From Bacillus sp. FJAT-49711 (GTDB lineage: Bacteria; Bacillota; Bacilli; Bacillales; Bacillaceae_C), in the NCBI RefSeq assembly GCF_018343715.1, contig NZ_JAGYPL010000001.1:1018840-1082839 (forward strand): a stretch of DNA of 64,000 nucleotides, in the 5' to 3' direction. The notes below the pieces were generated by a model that was given only the letters and a program-made list of their open reading frames with translations, did not search any database and was not told the origin of the DNA. Below, piece after piece: positions 20,988 to 29,904 of the stretch; position 1 is the first letter of the stretch, and every line of letters begins with the position of its first letter. The position numbers and the translations under genes are program-made.

Positions 20988-21001
20988 CGAACATTTATTC
21001 G
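20988..21001 (-). promoter_or_regulatory. LexA (SOS) box of recA
   Basis: The minus strand reads CGAATAAATGTTCG, one base off the symmetrical Bacillus SOS operator CGAACnnnnGTTCG. It ends eight bases before the recA -35 hexamer, a placement suited to repression by LexA. Confidence 0.8.
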
Positions 21002-21135
21002 ATATTTTTCAAACGGAAAAATAGCCCATTTTATATAATTAGTAAATGAAATAAACTGTTTTCTGAGTGGCTTGTCGTTAAAAATCTACTTTTTATTATT
21101 TTTGGATGAAATTTCAAACTATTATTTTTCGCTGA

Positions 21136-21235
21136 GTTGATTGTAGTGAAAAGCGTGGACTATTGCGGGGAAAGCGAACAGGTGAGACCCCGCAGGAGCG
21201 AGGAGGCTCACCGTTTGCGCCGCGGAAGCGTTTAA
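21136..21235. repeat. Intergenic repeat family A, copy 2 (3' truncated)
   Basis: It begins GTTGATTGTAG exactly as the copy at 2748 and contains GGTGAGACCCCGCAGG and GAGGAGGCTCACCG. It stops at GCGGAAGCGTTTAAAG without the closing AATCAAC. It lies in the 415-bp gap between recA and cinA. The rest of that gap holds the recA promoter and the cinA terminator; 21010-21135 shows nothing recognisable. Confidence 0.6.
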
Positions 21236-21248
21236 AGAATAATACAAA

Positions 21249-21291
21249 AAAGAGGATGTCCCAAAAGTTAGACTTTTAGGACATCCTCTTA
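21249..21291 (-). terminator. Intrinsic terminator after cinA
   Basis: A long stem AAGAGGATGTCC/GGACATCCTCTT, extended by AAAAG/CTTTT, is followed by TTTTTTG on the minus strand. It separates cinA from recA. The arm sequence resembles that of the hairpin at 38081-38115. Confidence 0.9.
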
Positions 21292-21299
21292 AGGAAGAT

Positions 21300-22538
21300 C
21301 TATTTTTTAAATTCTTGCAGCAAATAATGACACCCATACATAACAGATCTCTTCTGATTGCCATTCCTAGAACCTGCTAAGTTAAGAAGATAAGCATTAG
21401 CTGGTTTATTATCAAATGATATTCCAATCCATACCGTACCTGCTGGATGGCCTTCTAATGAATCAGGACCTGCCACTCCAGTAAAGCTAATGCCTATATT
21501 TGTTCCTAACATGCCTCTAACATTTTCGGCTAATTCGATGGCGCATTCTTTACTTACCGCGCCAAATTGATCTAGCGTTTCTTTTTTTACATTACATAAC
21601 TTTATTTTTGCATTATTAGAATAGCAGACAATGCCTCCAATTAACATTGTACTTACACCGACTATCGAAGTCATTTCAGATTGAAAGAGTCCACCGGTCA
21701 AACTTTCTGCGCATGCAATCGTAAGTTTCTTTTCTTCTAGTATCTTCAGAAGTTCTTTCATAATTGATGTTTGGTCATATCCATAAAAATACTGTCCAAC
21801 TCTATCATTTACTTTTTGTTCCATTGCATCAATCATTTTATGAGCTTCGCTCTCGGAATGATGCCTGGCGGTTATTCGTAATGTTACTTCATTATCTCCC
21901 GCAAGTGGCGCTACCGTTGGGTTTGTTTGTGAGTCGAGAATATCTTCTATTTCTACTTCAAGCTGTGATTCTCCGATTCCAAAATAGCGTAAAACTCGAG
22001 ACTCTATTCTCTCACGCGATTCTAATTGATCTAATATAGCTAAACGGCCATACTTACGGAACATCGGCTGCATTTCATGAGGCGGTCCAGGTAGAAGCAT
22101 ATAAGAGTATGGTTTATTATGTAAAAACATTCCCGGCGCCATTCCATGTTCATTTGGAAGCACCTTAGCTCCGTCAAGGACAAGTGCTTGCTTTTTATTG
22201 TTTTCTGTCATCGTGCGACCTGTTTTTTGAAAGTATGAGAGAATGGTTTGCATAGCATCTTCATCAAGGACAAGATGTGTCCCAATATGTTTAGCTATTG
22301 TTTCCTTCGTAAGATCATCCTTTGTAGGACCTAATCCCCCAGTAAAAATAATTAAGTCTGCTCTTTCTTCGGCATGTAAAATAGCTTTTTCAAGCCGAAC
22401 AGGGTTATCTCCTACAACGGTATGATAATAAACGTTTACCCCTATTTCAGCAAGCTGTTCTGAAAGAAACTTTGCGTTTGTGTTTACGATTTGTCCTAAT
22501 AACAATTCTGTTCCAACCGCTATGATTTCTGCATTCAT
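21300..22538 (-). CDS. cinA: CinA-family protein
   Basis: CinA is a conserved competence-associated protein. Members combine an N-terminal molybdopterin-binding-like domain (here [16 protein letters not shown]) that can hydrolyse ADP-ribose with a C-terminal domain related to NMN deamidase ([18 protein letters not shown]). Both are complete in 412 residues. The role in competence in Bacillus is uncertain. The ATG is preceded by GGAAGGA. The order pgsA-cinA-recA is conserved across Firmicutes. The terminator behind cinA suggests little read-through to recA. Confidence 0.94.
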   Translation of the reverse strand: MNAEIIAVGTELLLGQIVNTNAKFLSEQLAEIGVNVYYHTVVGDNPVRLEKAILHAEERADLIIFTGGLGPTKDDLTKETIAKHIGTHLVLDEDAMQTILSYFQKTGRTMTENNKKQALVLDGAKVLPNEHGMAPGMFLHNKPYSYMLLPGPPHEMQPMFRKYGRLAILDQLESRERIESRVLRYFGIGESQLEVEIEDILDSQTNPTVAPLAGDNEVTLRITARHHSESEAHKMIDAMEQKVNDRVGQYFYGYDQTSIMKELLKILEEKKLTIACAESLTGGLFQSEMTSIVGVSTMLIGGIVCYSNNAKIKLCNVKKETLDQFGAVSKECAIELAENVRGMLGTNIGISFTGVAGPDSLEGHPAGTVWIGISFDNKPANAYLLNLAGSRNGNQKRSVMYGCHYLLQEFKK

Positions 22539-22564
22539 ATATGCAAATCCTTCCCTCTTAAATT

Positions 22565-23143
22565 CTATTTTGAATGTTTGAATATTGCCCGATTCTTATA
22601 AAAATATTCGTACCCTGACCATACTGTAAAAAATAAGGCCACCCACAAAGCAATTGTATCTAGTGGAATTCCAATCGCTTCAAAAAAAACATTATGTAGT
22701 AGTAAAAGTGAGATCGCAATAATTTGAGTCCAAGTTTTGATTTTTCCAAGCATATTCGCAGCAACAACTTCTCCTTGGCCTGATAAAATCATTCTTAGTC
22801 CCGTAACAGCAAATTCCCTGCTGATAATAACAATCACGATCCATGATGGTGCGAGTTGCATTTCAACTAGGACAATGAAGGCGGCAGATACAAGAAGCTT
22901 ATCTGCAAGTGGATCTAGAAATTTCCCTAGATTCGTAACTAAATTAAGCTTACGTGCGTAAAATCCATCAATCCAATCAGTCACAGAAGCTATGATAAAA
23001 ATAATAGCTCCGATTAAATGAGACAATTCAAGCTCAGTTCCAGGCATGCTCACCTTTCCCCAGTTAAAGGGAACTAACATTAAAATTAAAAAAATAGGGA
23101 TTAAGATTACTCTTGCTACAGTGATTTTATTCGGTAAATTCAT
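22565..23143 (-). CDS. pgsA: CDP-diacylglycerol--glycerol-3-phosphate 3-phosphatidyltransferase
   Basis: PgsA makes phosphatidylglycerol phosphate in the membrane, the committed step to the main anionic phospholipids. The CDP-alcohol phosphotransferase motif is visible as DWIDGFYAR followed by [10 protein letters not shown]. Several transmembrane helices span the 192 residues (B. subtilis 193). The start [11 protein letters not shown] at 23143 is chosen because GAGGAGG lies just upstream; an in-frame extension of ten residues has no site. Confidence 0.96.
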   Translation of the reverse strand: MNLPNKITVARVILIPIFLILMLVPFNWGKVSMPGTELELSHLIGAIIFIIASVTDWIDGFYARKLNLVTNLGKFLDPLADKLLVSAAFIVLVEMQLAPSWIVIVIISREFAVTGLRMILSGQGEVVAANMLGKIKTWTQIIAISLLLLHNVFFEAIGIPLDTIALWVALFFTVWSGYEYFYKNRAIFKHSK

Positions 23144-23187
23144 TAAAAAATCCTCCTCAAGCATATAGAACATATATCTTTTAAAAA

Positions 23188-23204
23188 ACCGCCTTTAAGG
23201 CGGT
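23188..23204 (-). terminator. Intrinsic terminator after rodZ
   Basis: A compact stem ACCGCC/GGCGGT with a five-base loop is followed by TTTTTTAAAA on the minus strand, between rodZ and pgsA. Confidence 0.82.
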
Positions 23205-23211
23205 ATATACT

Positions 23212-24093
23212 TCATTCATTTTTTTGGAATTGAATAATGATATTTTGTACAATATTTTCTGTTGGAGACAATTCGTACTCTAATAATTCTTCATTTACAT
23301 AAATTTCGGTTTTTGTTGTATTCCCAGCTCTAATGAATACATTTGAATCATCAGTAAGATCAAATTTTTGACCTATTCCATCTTTTAGCTCACCTGAGAA
23401 AAGTACAACGTTTTTGCTATTGGTGATTTCTACCCACGTTGCACCATCAGAGGCAGCCTTCACTTCCACTTCAAACTTATCCGCATTTAGTAAGTTATAC
23501 GTAGTCGTATTACCATTAACAGTTTCCATAGTAAGTTCCTGCTGTACTGTTTCATCAGGAACAGACTCTTCTTTTCCTTCATCTGCAGGTGGCGTTTCAT
23601 CCTCTTTCTCGTTTGCTGGCTGCGTAACTTCACCTGATTCTTTAATATCAACAGCCCCATTATTATTGGTATTTACCCCTGATTTATCGCCAAAGTCGAT
23701 ATATTTAGTAACTAAAAACCAGATTAATACTAGTAAGGCGAGGACAAAAATAGCTGTAATTATTTTCGGAAAAAGTTCCATAGCTTTGGAACTGCTCGGT
23801 GATACTGATCTTCTAGTTTGAGTTCGGGAAAGCTGCTCAGTTAAATTTTCTTCGTATGCGAGAGGAATTTCGTTTTTATGTTCTTCAAATAGAAGCTCTG
23901 GTTCTAGTCCTACAGCCTCTGCATATTGCTTGATAAAGGCCCTTGCATAAAATTTACCGGGCATAATATCATATTTTCCTTCTTCTATAGCGAGAAGATA
24001 TCTTTTTTGAATCCTCGTAATGTTTTGCAGTTCATCTAAAGTAATGCTTTTTTCTTCACGAGCCATCCGAAGTCGGCTCCCTAATTCTGTCAA
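23212..24093 (-). CDS. rodZ: RodZ-like cytoskeletal protein (YmfM)
   Basis: RodZ links the MreB cytoskeleton to the cell-wall elongation machinery. The N-terminus is a helix-turn-helix domain (LRMAREEKSITLDELQ). A single transmembrane segment near residues 117-137 (IITAIFVLALLVLIWFLV) follows, then an acidic, low-complexity linker (NEKEDETPPADEGKEE) and a C-terminal DUF4115-type beta domain outside the membrane. I favour the TTG at 24091-24093 (MTELGSRL) because AGGTG is spaced seven bases away; a GTG at 24102 is the alternative. It sits 18 bp after ymfK. Confidence 0.88.
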   Translation of the reverse strand: MTELGSRLRMAREEKSITLDELQNITRIQKRYLLAIEEGKYDIMPGKFYARAFIKQYAEAVGLEPELLFEEHKNEIPLAYEENLTEQLSRTQTRRSVSPSSSKAMELFPKIITAIFVLALLVLIWFLVTKYIDFGDKSGVNTNNNGAVDIKESGEVTQPANEKEDETPPADEGKEESVPDETVQQELTMETVNGNTTTYNLLNADKFEVEVKAASDGATWVEITNSKNVVLFSGELKDGIGQKFDLTDDSNVFIRAGNTTKTEIYVNEELLEYELSPTENIVQNIIIQFQKNE

Positions 24094-24111
24094 TGAAAAC
24101 ACCTGCCAATC

Positions 24112-24900
24112 CTAAAAATCAAAACCAAAGTCTGGTTCCGTAAATAAACTATGATCTTGCACTATTTCATATGTAATTTCTTCCTCATCATTATTTCTTA
24201 GTTCGATAATATAATCGAAGTCCTCCATCGAAAATTCAGAATGCTGGACAAAAATGTCGGGATGTTCGATAACTTTAACTGCGGGAAGTTTCATAATTTC
24301 CCTAACTAATTGCCAATGGCGTTCATCAGCTCTTCTTCTGGACACAATCCCATCGAGGATGAATATATTATCAGCATTGTATTCATCTTTTATTAGTTCT
24401 TTACGTATTGTTTGCTTTAATAAAGTAGATGATACAAAAAGCCACTTTTTATTGGCACAAACACTTGATGCAACGACTGATTCTGTTTTTCCTACTCGCG
24501 GCATGCCTCTAATACCGATAAGCTTATGACCTTCTTGTTTAAATAATTCAGCCATAAAATCGACTAAAAGTCCAAGTTCATCACGAACAAAACGAAATGT
24601 TTTTTTATCATCCATATCCCGTTGAATATATCTTCCATGCCTTACTGCAAGACGGTCCCTAAGCTTCGGTTCGCGAATTTTAGTTACTTTTATTGTTTCT
24701 ACGGTCTTTAATATAGATTCGAGGCGTAAAATTTGATTTTTACTACTCGCACGTATTAAAAGGCCACGTCTCCCACTATCAATTCCATTAATGCTTACAA
24801 TATTGATCGAGAGCATCCCCAATAAGGACGAAATATCTCCAAGTAAGCCTGGACGATCGATTGTAATTTCATATTCCAAATACCATTCTTTTCTGTCCAT
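24112..24900 (-). CDS. ymfK: YmfK-family protein (DUF3388), function unknown
   Basis: The protein is conserved in Bacillaceae and has no established function that I know of. Residues 1-80 resemble an ACT-type ligand-binding fold (EITIDRPGLLGDISSLLG, then ISINGIDSGRRGLLIR). The remainder contains RGMPRVGKTES, which looks like a P-loop variant, plus hydrophobic strands. That could suggest nucleotide binding, but this is inference. Length is 262 residues, and AAGGGGA precedes the ATG. Its position between ymfJ and rodZ is the B. subtilis arrangement. Confidence 0.85.
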   Translation of the reverse strand: MDRKEWYLEYEITIDRPGLLGDISSLLGMLSINIVSINGIDSGRRGLLIRASSKNQILRLESILKTVETIKVTKIREPKLRDRLAVRHGRYIQRDMDDKKTFRFVRDELGLLVDFMAELFKQEGHKLIGIRGMPRVGKTESVVASSVCANKKWLFVSSTLLKQTIRKELIKDEYNADNIFILDGIVSRRRADERHWQLVREIMKLPAVKVIEHPDIFVQHSEFSMEDFDYIIELRNNDEEEITYEIVQDHSLFTEPDFGFDF

Positions 24901-25028
24901 TCAAACATCCCCTTGAAGATAGCCGATTTTATAATATTCATCAAAGTTGTCTCGATTATATCATAGCTGAAATTAATTAAACATGAAAGAAAAACGTATA
25001 TATAAAAGTCTTTTTTAAGCATAGAAAA

Positions 25029-25094
25029 GGACTGTCCCATTATTAAGGGCAAATCCAATTTAAGTTAGGATTCGAGCCGCTTAATAGACAGTCC
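25029..25094 (-). terminator. Extended hairpin terminator after ymfJ
   Basis: The outer arms GGACTGTC and GACAGTCC enclose second (ATTAAG/CTTAAT) and third (GAATCC/GGATT) paired segments, about 66 nt in all. CCTTTTCT follows on the minus strand. It lies between ymfJ and ymfK. Confidence 0.7.
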
Positions 25095-25106
25095 CAAAAC
25101 ATTTAT

Positions 25107-25364
25107 CTAATGTGTACTATTATTTTCGACAAGTTTCACCATGATGCTTGCGATCGCTTTTTGCTCTTCTTCAGAAGCGACAGACCATAAGTCAGAAAGT
25201 ACTCTTTCTTGCTCGTTTTTTGGGTCTACTTGATTTGCAAGATAATCGCCTACTTGGTGTGCCAGTTGGTTGATTACTTTCTGTGACATTCCTTGGTCTT
25301 GGGCATTATCCAAACGATCGCCAAGGAAATTTTTCCACTGATCCCAATTTTCAAGTACTGACAT
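25107..25364 (-). CDS. ymfJ: YmfJ-family small protein (DUF3243)
   Basis: This is an 85-residue, soluble, mostly helical protein beginning MSVLENWDQWKNFLGDRL. It matches the DUF3243 family found next to ymfI and ymfK in Bacillaceae. I know of no firm function for it; no catalytic motif, signal or membrane segment is visible. AAAGGAGG precedes the ATG. The gene is followed by an extended terminator hairpin, so it is probably transcribed alone or with ymfI. Confidence 0.88.
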   Translation of the reverse strand: MSVLENWDQWKNFLGDRLDNAQDQGMSQKVINQLAHQVGDYLANQVDPKNEQERVLSDLWSVASEEEQKAIASIMVKLVENNSTH

Positions 25365-25447
25365 GCCATTTCCTCCTTTGGAATATAACGTTCGATGTTA
25401 TTATGCACTTGGAAAACTGACATTATACAGGATTTTTAGTATGGCCT

Positions 25448-26170
25448 TTATGTATACCAGCCACCATTTACTCCAATCACTTGTCCTGTAATATACGAAG
25501 ATTCCTTTGATAGCAAGAAGGAAATAACATCTGAAATTTCTTCAGGTTCAGCTAATCTCCCTACAGGTATTTCCGATTCAAGCATGTCTAATTCTTCTTG
25601 CGAAAAGCCGCTTAGCATATTTGTTTTTACAGCACCGGGAGCAACACAATTTACTCTTGTTCCTGATCTTGCTATTTCCTTGCCGATTGCTTTCATAAAG
25701 GCAATTTGTGCACCTTTAACAGTTGAATACATTACTTCGCATGCAGCGCCAGTTTGCCCCCAAATAGAGCTAATTAGTACGATGGATGATTCAGGTGTTT
25801 TCATTAATTGTGGCAGTAGCTTCTGTACCATGACTAAGGGGCTCTTTACGTGAATCTGCAACATTTCATCAATCGTTTGTTCACTTAAATCAACAAATAA
25901 TCCGTATGGAGCAATACCGCTTGTATACACAATGGCATTAAGATTGAATATCGAATTACAAACTATATGTACACCATTTTCGGTCGTAAGATCTGCGCAA
26001 ATGGGAATCATCTCTATATCAAATGATTTAAGTTCCGTCAGTAAATCATTTATTCTTTCTTCATTCTGATAATAGTGTAAATATAAATTCCATCCCGCGC
26101 GGGCTAAACGTCTCGCTGTTGCTGCACCTATTCCCCCGCTAGCTCCAGTGATTAATGCATACTTTTTCAT
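25448..26170 (-). CDS. ymfI: Short-chain dehydrogenase/reductase YmfI
   Basis: This FabG-like NAD(P)-dependent oxidoreductase has 240 residues. The cofactor loop GASGGIGAATAR is near the N-terminus. The catalytic Ser precedes IWGQTGA, and the YxxxK pair is in YSTVKGAQ. The substrate is unknown. The start MKKYALITG at 26170 is preceded by GGGAGA; five upstream codons in frame are unlikely to be used. The family's usual place is right after ymfH, as here. An intrinsic terminator separates the two. Confidence 0.9.
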   Translation of the reverse strand: MKKYALITGASGGIGAATARRLARAGWNLYLHYYQNEERINDLLTELKSFDIEMIPICADLTTENGVHIVCNSIFNLNAIVYTSGIAPYGLFVDLSEQTIDEMLQIHVKSPLVMVQKLLPQLMKTPESSIVLISSIWGQTGAACEVMYSTVKGAQIAFMKAIGKEIARSGTRVNCVAPGAVKTNMLSGFSQEELDMLESEIPVGRLAEPEEISDVISFLLSKESSYITGQVIGVNGGWYT

Positions 26171-26192
26171 TTTTTCTTCTCCCATAAAAACA

Positions 26193-26210
26193 GCCCGGTA
26201 TTTTCCGGGC
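26193..26210 (-). terminator. Intrinsic terminator after ymfH
   Basis: The stem GCCCGG/CCGGGC with a six-base A/T loop is followed by TGTTTTT on the minus strand, nine bases past the ymfH stop. Confidence 0.85.
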
Positions 26211-26218
26211 CTTCTTCT

Positions 26219-27508
26219 TTATTTTTTCGGAACAACTTGGCAAACAGTCAATCGATCTTCCGCAATGAACTGTTTGACAGCATCCTTTATATAATCAAAG
26301 TGTAATTCTTCTAATACCGCTACTGTATCAAATAGATCCATGCCATTAAATGCATATCTTGTAAATTGATTTGCAATAAACTCTGGAGAATTCATGGAGC
26401 GCAAAAAGCCACCAATTCGCTTTTTCTTTGCCCGTTGTAATGCATCATCCGATAAATATTTGCCGTCTTTAGCTTCTAATAAAATGGTTTGCAAACGCTC
26501 CGAAAGCACATCTGGATCCTTCGTATCACTTCCGACATAAGCAAACCCAAATCCCCGCTCCAACGTATAGTCATATTGAAAAGTATCATCTATTAAACCA
26601 CTCGTAATTAGTTCCTCATAGTTATCCGAACTTTTTCCGAATAGCAATTCAAAAATAATATTAATTGCAAGTTCATGTTTTAGCATATCTCTGCCCGTTT
26701 GATCGACTTTTTTCCCTTTCACACCTACATAACATTTAGGGGTTTGCACATTCATTTTTAATTCTTGCTTTTTATTATAAACCGATTCTGGTTCTTCCTC
26801 AAAAAATCGTTGTATTGTTGAGGCAGCGTTATATTGTTTCTTTGATTGATTCTCACGGATAAGGTTTATCATTTCATCCGGATTCACTGGCCCAACTAAA
26901 AACATCAACATATTGCTCGGGTGATAAAACGTATTATAGCATTCATAAAGAAGATCAGCCGTGATTTGTGAAATCGATTCAACCGTTCCAGCAATATCGA
27001 TTTTTACTGGGTGAGAATGATACATGTTTTCGATTGTCCCGAAAAATAGCCTCCAGTCTGGATTATCATCATACATTCTAATTTCCTGACCGATAATGCC
27101 TTTCTCTTTTTCTACTGACTTTTCCGTAAAATAAGGCTCTTGCACCATATTCATCAATGTAATTAAATTTTTTTCCACTTCATTCGTACTTGAAAATAAA
27201 TAAGCTGTCCTCGTAAAGGAAGTAAATGCATTCGCAGATGCTCCTTGTTTGCTAAACTGCTGGAACACATCCCCTTGTTCTTTTTCAAACATTTTATGCT
27301 CTAAAAAATGGGCAATACCATCCGGAACCCGAATATACTCGTCTTTATTCAATGGCTTAAATTGATGATCTATGGAACCATAGTTAGTCGTAAACGTAGC
27401 GAATGTTTTATTGAAACCCATTTTCGGTAGAATATATACTTGTAATCCATTATCCAATTTTTCATAATAGAGAGTTTCTTGAAGTTGATCAAATTCGATT
27501 GTTTTCAT
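26219..27508 (-). CDS. ymfH: M16-family zinc peptidase YmfH (catalytic-type subunit)
   Basis: This M16 (pitrilysin/insulinase-like) protein has 429 residues and an intact inverted zinc motif HFLEH at residues 67-71, with a downstream glutamate region (EKGIIGQEI). Its partner YmfF, encoded just upstream with a four-base ATGA overlap, lacks that motif. Such pairs are typical of bacterial two-subunit M16 proteases. The physiological substrate is unknown. There is no signal peptide. Confidence 0.92.
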   Translation of the reverse strand: MKTIEFDQLQETLYYEKLDNGLQVYILPKMGFNKTFATFTTNYGSIDHQFKPLNKDEYIRVPDGIAHFLEHKMFEKEQGDVFQQFSKQGASANAFTSFTRTAYLFSSTNEVEKNLITLMNMVQEPYFTEKSVEKEKGIIGQEIRMYDDNPDWRLFFGTIENMYHSHPVKIDIAGTVESISQITADLLYECYNTFYHPSNMLMFLVGPVNPDEMINLIRENQSKKQYNAASTIQRFFEEEPESVYNKKQELKMNVQTPKCYVGVKGKKVDQTGRDMLKHELAINIIFELLFGKSSDNYEELITSGLIDDTFQYDYTLERGFGFAYVGSDTKDPDVLSERLQTILLEAKDGKYLSDDALQRAKKKRIGGFLRSMNSPEFIANQFTRYAFNGMDLFDTVAVLEELHFDYIKDAVKQFIAEDRLTVCQVVPKK

Positions 27509-28785
27509 ACATTCTCACCTTCCATTCCGGAAAGAAAATAAATGGTATCAAGTGTAACTTTGTTTGCAACGGCGATAATTTCATCCCGTGTAGTTGAGTT
27601 CGTTTTATCAATCCAATCAGTAAATTCTACTTCTGTGCCGGCAACGATGTTATGATAAAAAACTTCAATGACACCCCTTGCAGAATCAATTGTTTCTAAA
27701 AATTGATTTTGAATGACAGCCTTCGTTTGAGATATTTCCTCTTCAGAGAAACTGCCTTCTTTCATTAGTTTTAACTGTTCTTTAATGATCGAAACTGCTT
27801 TCTCATAATTTCCGGATTCTATTCCTGACATAATCATTAATAAGCCTTTATGGCTCTCAACTCTGCTAGCAGCATAATAAGCAAGACTTTCTTTTTCACG
27901 TACATTAATAAACAACTTTGAATGTGGAAATCCACCGAATATCCCATTAAACAATTGTAATGCGAAATAATCAGAATCTCCATAAGAGATATTTGTTCGA
28001 CAACCGATGTTTAATTTTCCTTGATTAAGATCTTGAGTTTCCCTTACTTCCTTAACCTTTGTTACATTTTTTTCCGGTGAATTCTTATGTGATGGATTCG
28101 TACGTTCCTCATATTGAAATACAGAACAGAAATTTTCCACTTCATTAAGCCCAATATCTCCAATAATGTAAAGATCCATTTTATCTTCCTTAAAAGCACG
28201 TTTGTAATATTCAAATAAAGCAGCACCAGTTATTTCATCAACTTTATCTTCTTCGCCGGATGCTTGAATTGAATAAGGTTCATCTTTACACATTTCTTCC
28301 ACTAGCCTGACGCTGGCATAACGCATTTTATCATCATATAAAGATTGAATCCGTCTTTTTAAACTTCTTTTTTCTTTCTGCATAGTAGCTTCATCAAATT
28401 CATGATTTGTTACATTAGGATTTTGTAGGACTTCACTTAAAAATTCAATTGCTCTTTGCAAAAGTGGTGTCTTGTCTTGTAGGAATTTTTCGTTGGCCAC
28501 TTCTATTGTAAAAGATATAATATGGAACTCGCCTTTTTTACTTACATCTGTATAAAATGAAGCACCATAAAGCTCATCCAAATATGAACGAAATGCGCTT
28601 GTAGTACTATATTTTTTCGAATTACTTTGAAGAACATTGGGCAGCAGTGCCCGATATGTAGCAGTTTCATTTTCAAGAGGTGCTTTCATTTTCCATACAA
28701 TTGTATTTGTTTTATACTTTTCAGTTGGAATGATATGAAGAGTGAATCCAGACTTTTCCACTAAATGCTCCTTAACAAGTTCCAT
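27505..28785 (-). CDS. ymfF: M16-family peptidase-like protein YmfF (non-catalytic-type subunit)
   Basis: This has the M16 fold, with the C-terminal hallmark GGFPHSKLFINVREKESLAYYA, which supplies substrate-binding Arg and Tyr. The HxxEH zinc motif expected in the N-terminal half is absent. It therefore probably complements YmfH as a structural or substrate-binding subunit. The start at 28785 (MELVKEHL) has GGAGG eight bases upstream and gives 426 residues. A weaker in-frame start seven codons earlier exists. Confidence 0.9.
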   Translation of the reverse strand: MELVKEHLVEKSGFTLHIIPTEKYKTNTIVWKMKAPLENETATYRALLPNVLQSNSKKYSTTSAFRSYLDELYGASFYTDVSKKGEFHIISFTIEVANEKFLQDKTPLLQRAIEFLSEVLQNPNVTNHEFDEATMQKEKRSLKRRIQSLYDDKMRYASVRLVEEMCKDEPYSIQASGEEDKVDEITGAALFEYYKRAFKEDKMDLYIIGDIGLNEVENFCSVFQYEERTNPSHKNSPEKNVTKVKEVRETQDLNQGKLNIGCRTNISYGDSDYFALQLFNGIFGGFPHSKLFINVREKESLAYYAASRVESHKGLLMIMSGIESGNYEKAVSIIKEQLKLMKEGSFSEEEISQTKAVIQNQFLETIDSARGVIEVFYHNIVAGTEVEFTDWIDKTNSTTRDEIIAVANKVTLDTIYFLSGMEGENV

Positions 28786-28944
28786 ATGGGATCCTCCAAT
28801 ACTCACGATATTTCAAAAATTGATATGAAAGTGAGACAAATGTTTTGTACCCTGCCCCACTTTACATAATATTATTATGGTTCTATTCAATGTCTCTTTA
28901 TAGTTTATGACTACACTATATCCTTTATTCAATAGGAGTATAAC

Positions 28945-29904
28945 CTATCTCTTTCCTTTAATATAAGGTGTTCCCGAAGCCTTCGGCGCATCTGCACGTC
29001 CAATAAACCCTGCTAAAGCCAAAATGGTTAATACATATGGAGCTATAAATAAAAATACTGAAGGCACATTTTGAAGTATGGGTATTCGAGATCCCACTAT
29101 ACTAAGGCTTTGAGCAAAGCCAAAAAATAATGCTCCGCCCATGGCACCCAGTGGATGCCACTTTCCAAATATCATCGCCGCCAACGCCATAAATCCCTGA
29201 CCAGTAATCGTTGTATGACTAAAATTACCTGTAAAGGATTGAGCGTAGACAGCACCACCAGCACCTCCCAGCACACCAGATAAAAATACTCCGATATATC
29301 GTAATCGCGTCACATTTATCCCCATCGTATCCGCAGCCATTGGATGTTCACCTACTGTACGGATTCTTAGACCAAATGGCGTTTTATAGATGACGTACCA
29401 TACTACAAATGAAACTAGAATCGTTGCATACGCAACGTACGAAACATTCGAAAAAAGTATTTTCCCGATGATTGGTATATCACTTAGAAAAGGAATATCT
29501 ACCTTTCTTATATTTTCTACAATCATATCGGTTTGTCCTTTTCCGAAAATCTTTTTAACGAGAAAGATCGCTAGCCCCAGTGCTAAGAAATTAATAGCAA
29601 CCCCACTGACCACCTGATCTGCCCTGAAAGTAATGGATGCTAGCGCATGTAATAAGGAAAATAGTCCTCCAACTATCATTGCAATTAGAATGGAGACCCA
29701 AGGGGTGGCAGCGCCAAATATATTAGCAGTATAGAAATTAAAAAGTATACCGCTAAATGCACCAATAACCATTAAACCTTCCAAGCCGATATTTACAACA
29801 CCCGAACGTTCTGAAAAAACTCCGCCAAGAGCAGTGAGAATGAGTGGTGCAGCTGCTAAAATCGATGAGGAGATGATAAGAGATAATAGTGTAGTAATTT
29901 CCAC
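28945..29904 (-). CDS. nupQ: Nucleoside ABC transporter permease NupQ (YufQ)
   Basis: This 319-residue permease belongs to the branched-chain-type (BPD_transp_2) family, with about eight to nine hydrophobic segments and the family motif ERSGVVNIGLEGLMVIGA. With NupP it forms the membrane channel of a BMP-type importer; the B. subtilis relatives NupNOPQ take up nucleosides. The start is a GTG immediately after the nupP stop (TAAGTG), with GAAGGAG upstream. No clear terminator is visible in the 159 bp before ymfF. The operon lies here rather than at the separate yufNOPQ locus of B. subtilis. Confidence 0.92.
   Translation of the reverse strand: MEITTLLSLIISSSILAAAPLILTALGGVFSERSGVVNIGLEGLMVIGAFSGILFNFYTANIFGAATPWVSILIAMIVGGLFSLLHALASITFRADQVVSGVAINFLALGLAIFLVKKIFGKGQTDMIVENIRKVDIPFLSDIPIIGKILFSNVSYVAYATILVSFVVWYVIYKTPFGLRIRTVGEHPMAADTMGINVTRLRYIGVFLSGVLGGAGGAVYAQSFTGNFSHTTITGQGFMALAAMIFGKWHPLGAMGGALFFGFAQSLSIVGSRIPILQNVPSVFLFIAPYVLTILALAGFIGRADAPKASGTPYIKGKR

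Noticed and set aside
24795-25058. An 87-codon minus-strand frame overlapping ymfK and the ymfJ hairpin
   Set aside because: It overlaps the start of ymfK in another frame and includes the terminator stem; there is no ribosome binding site.
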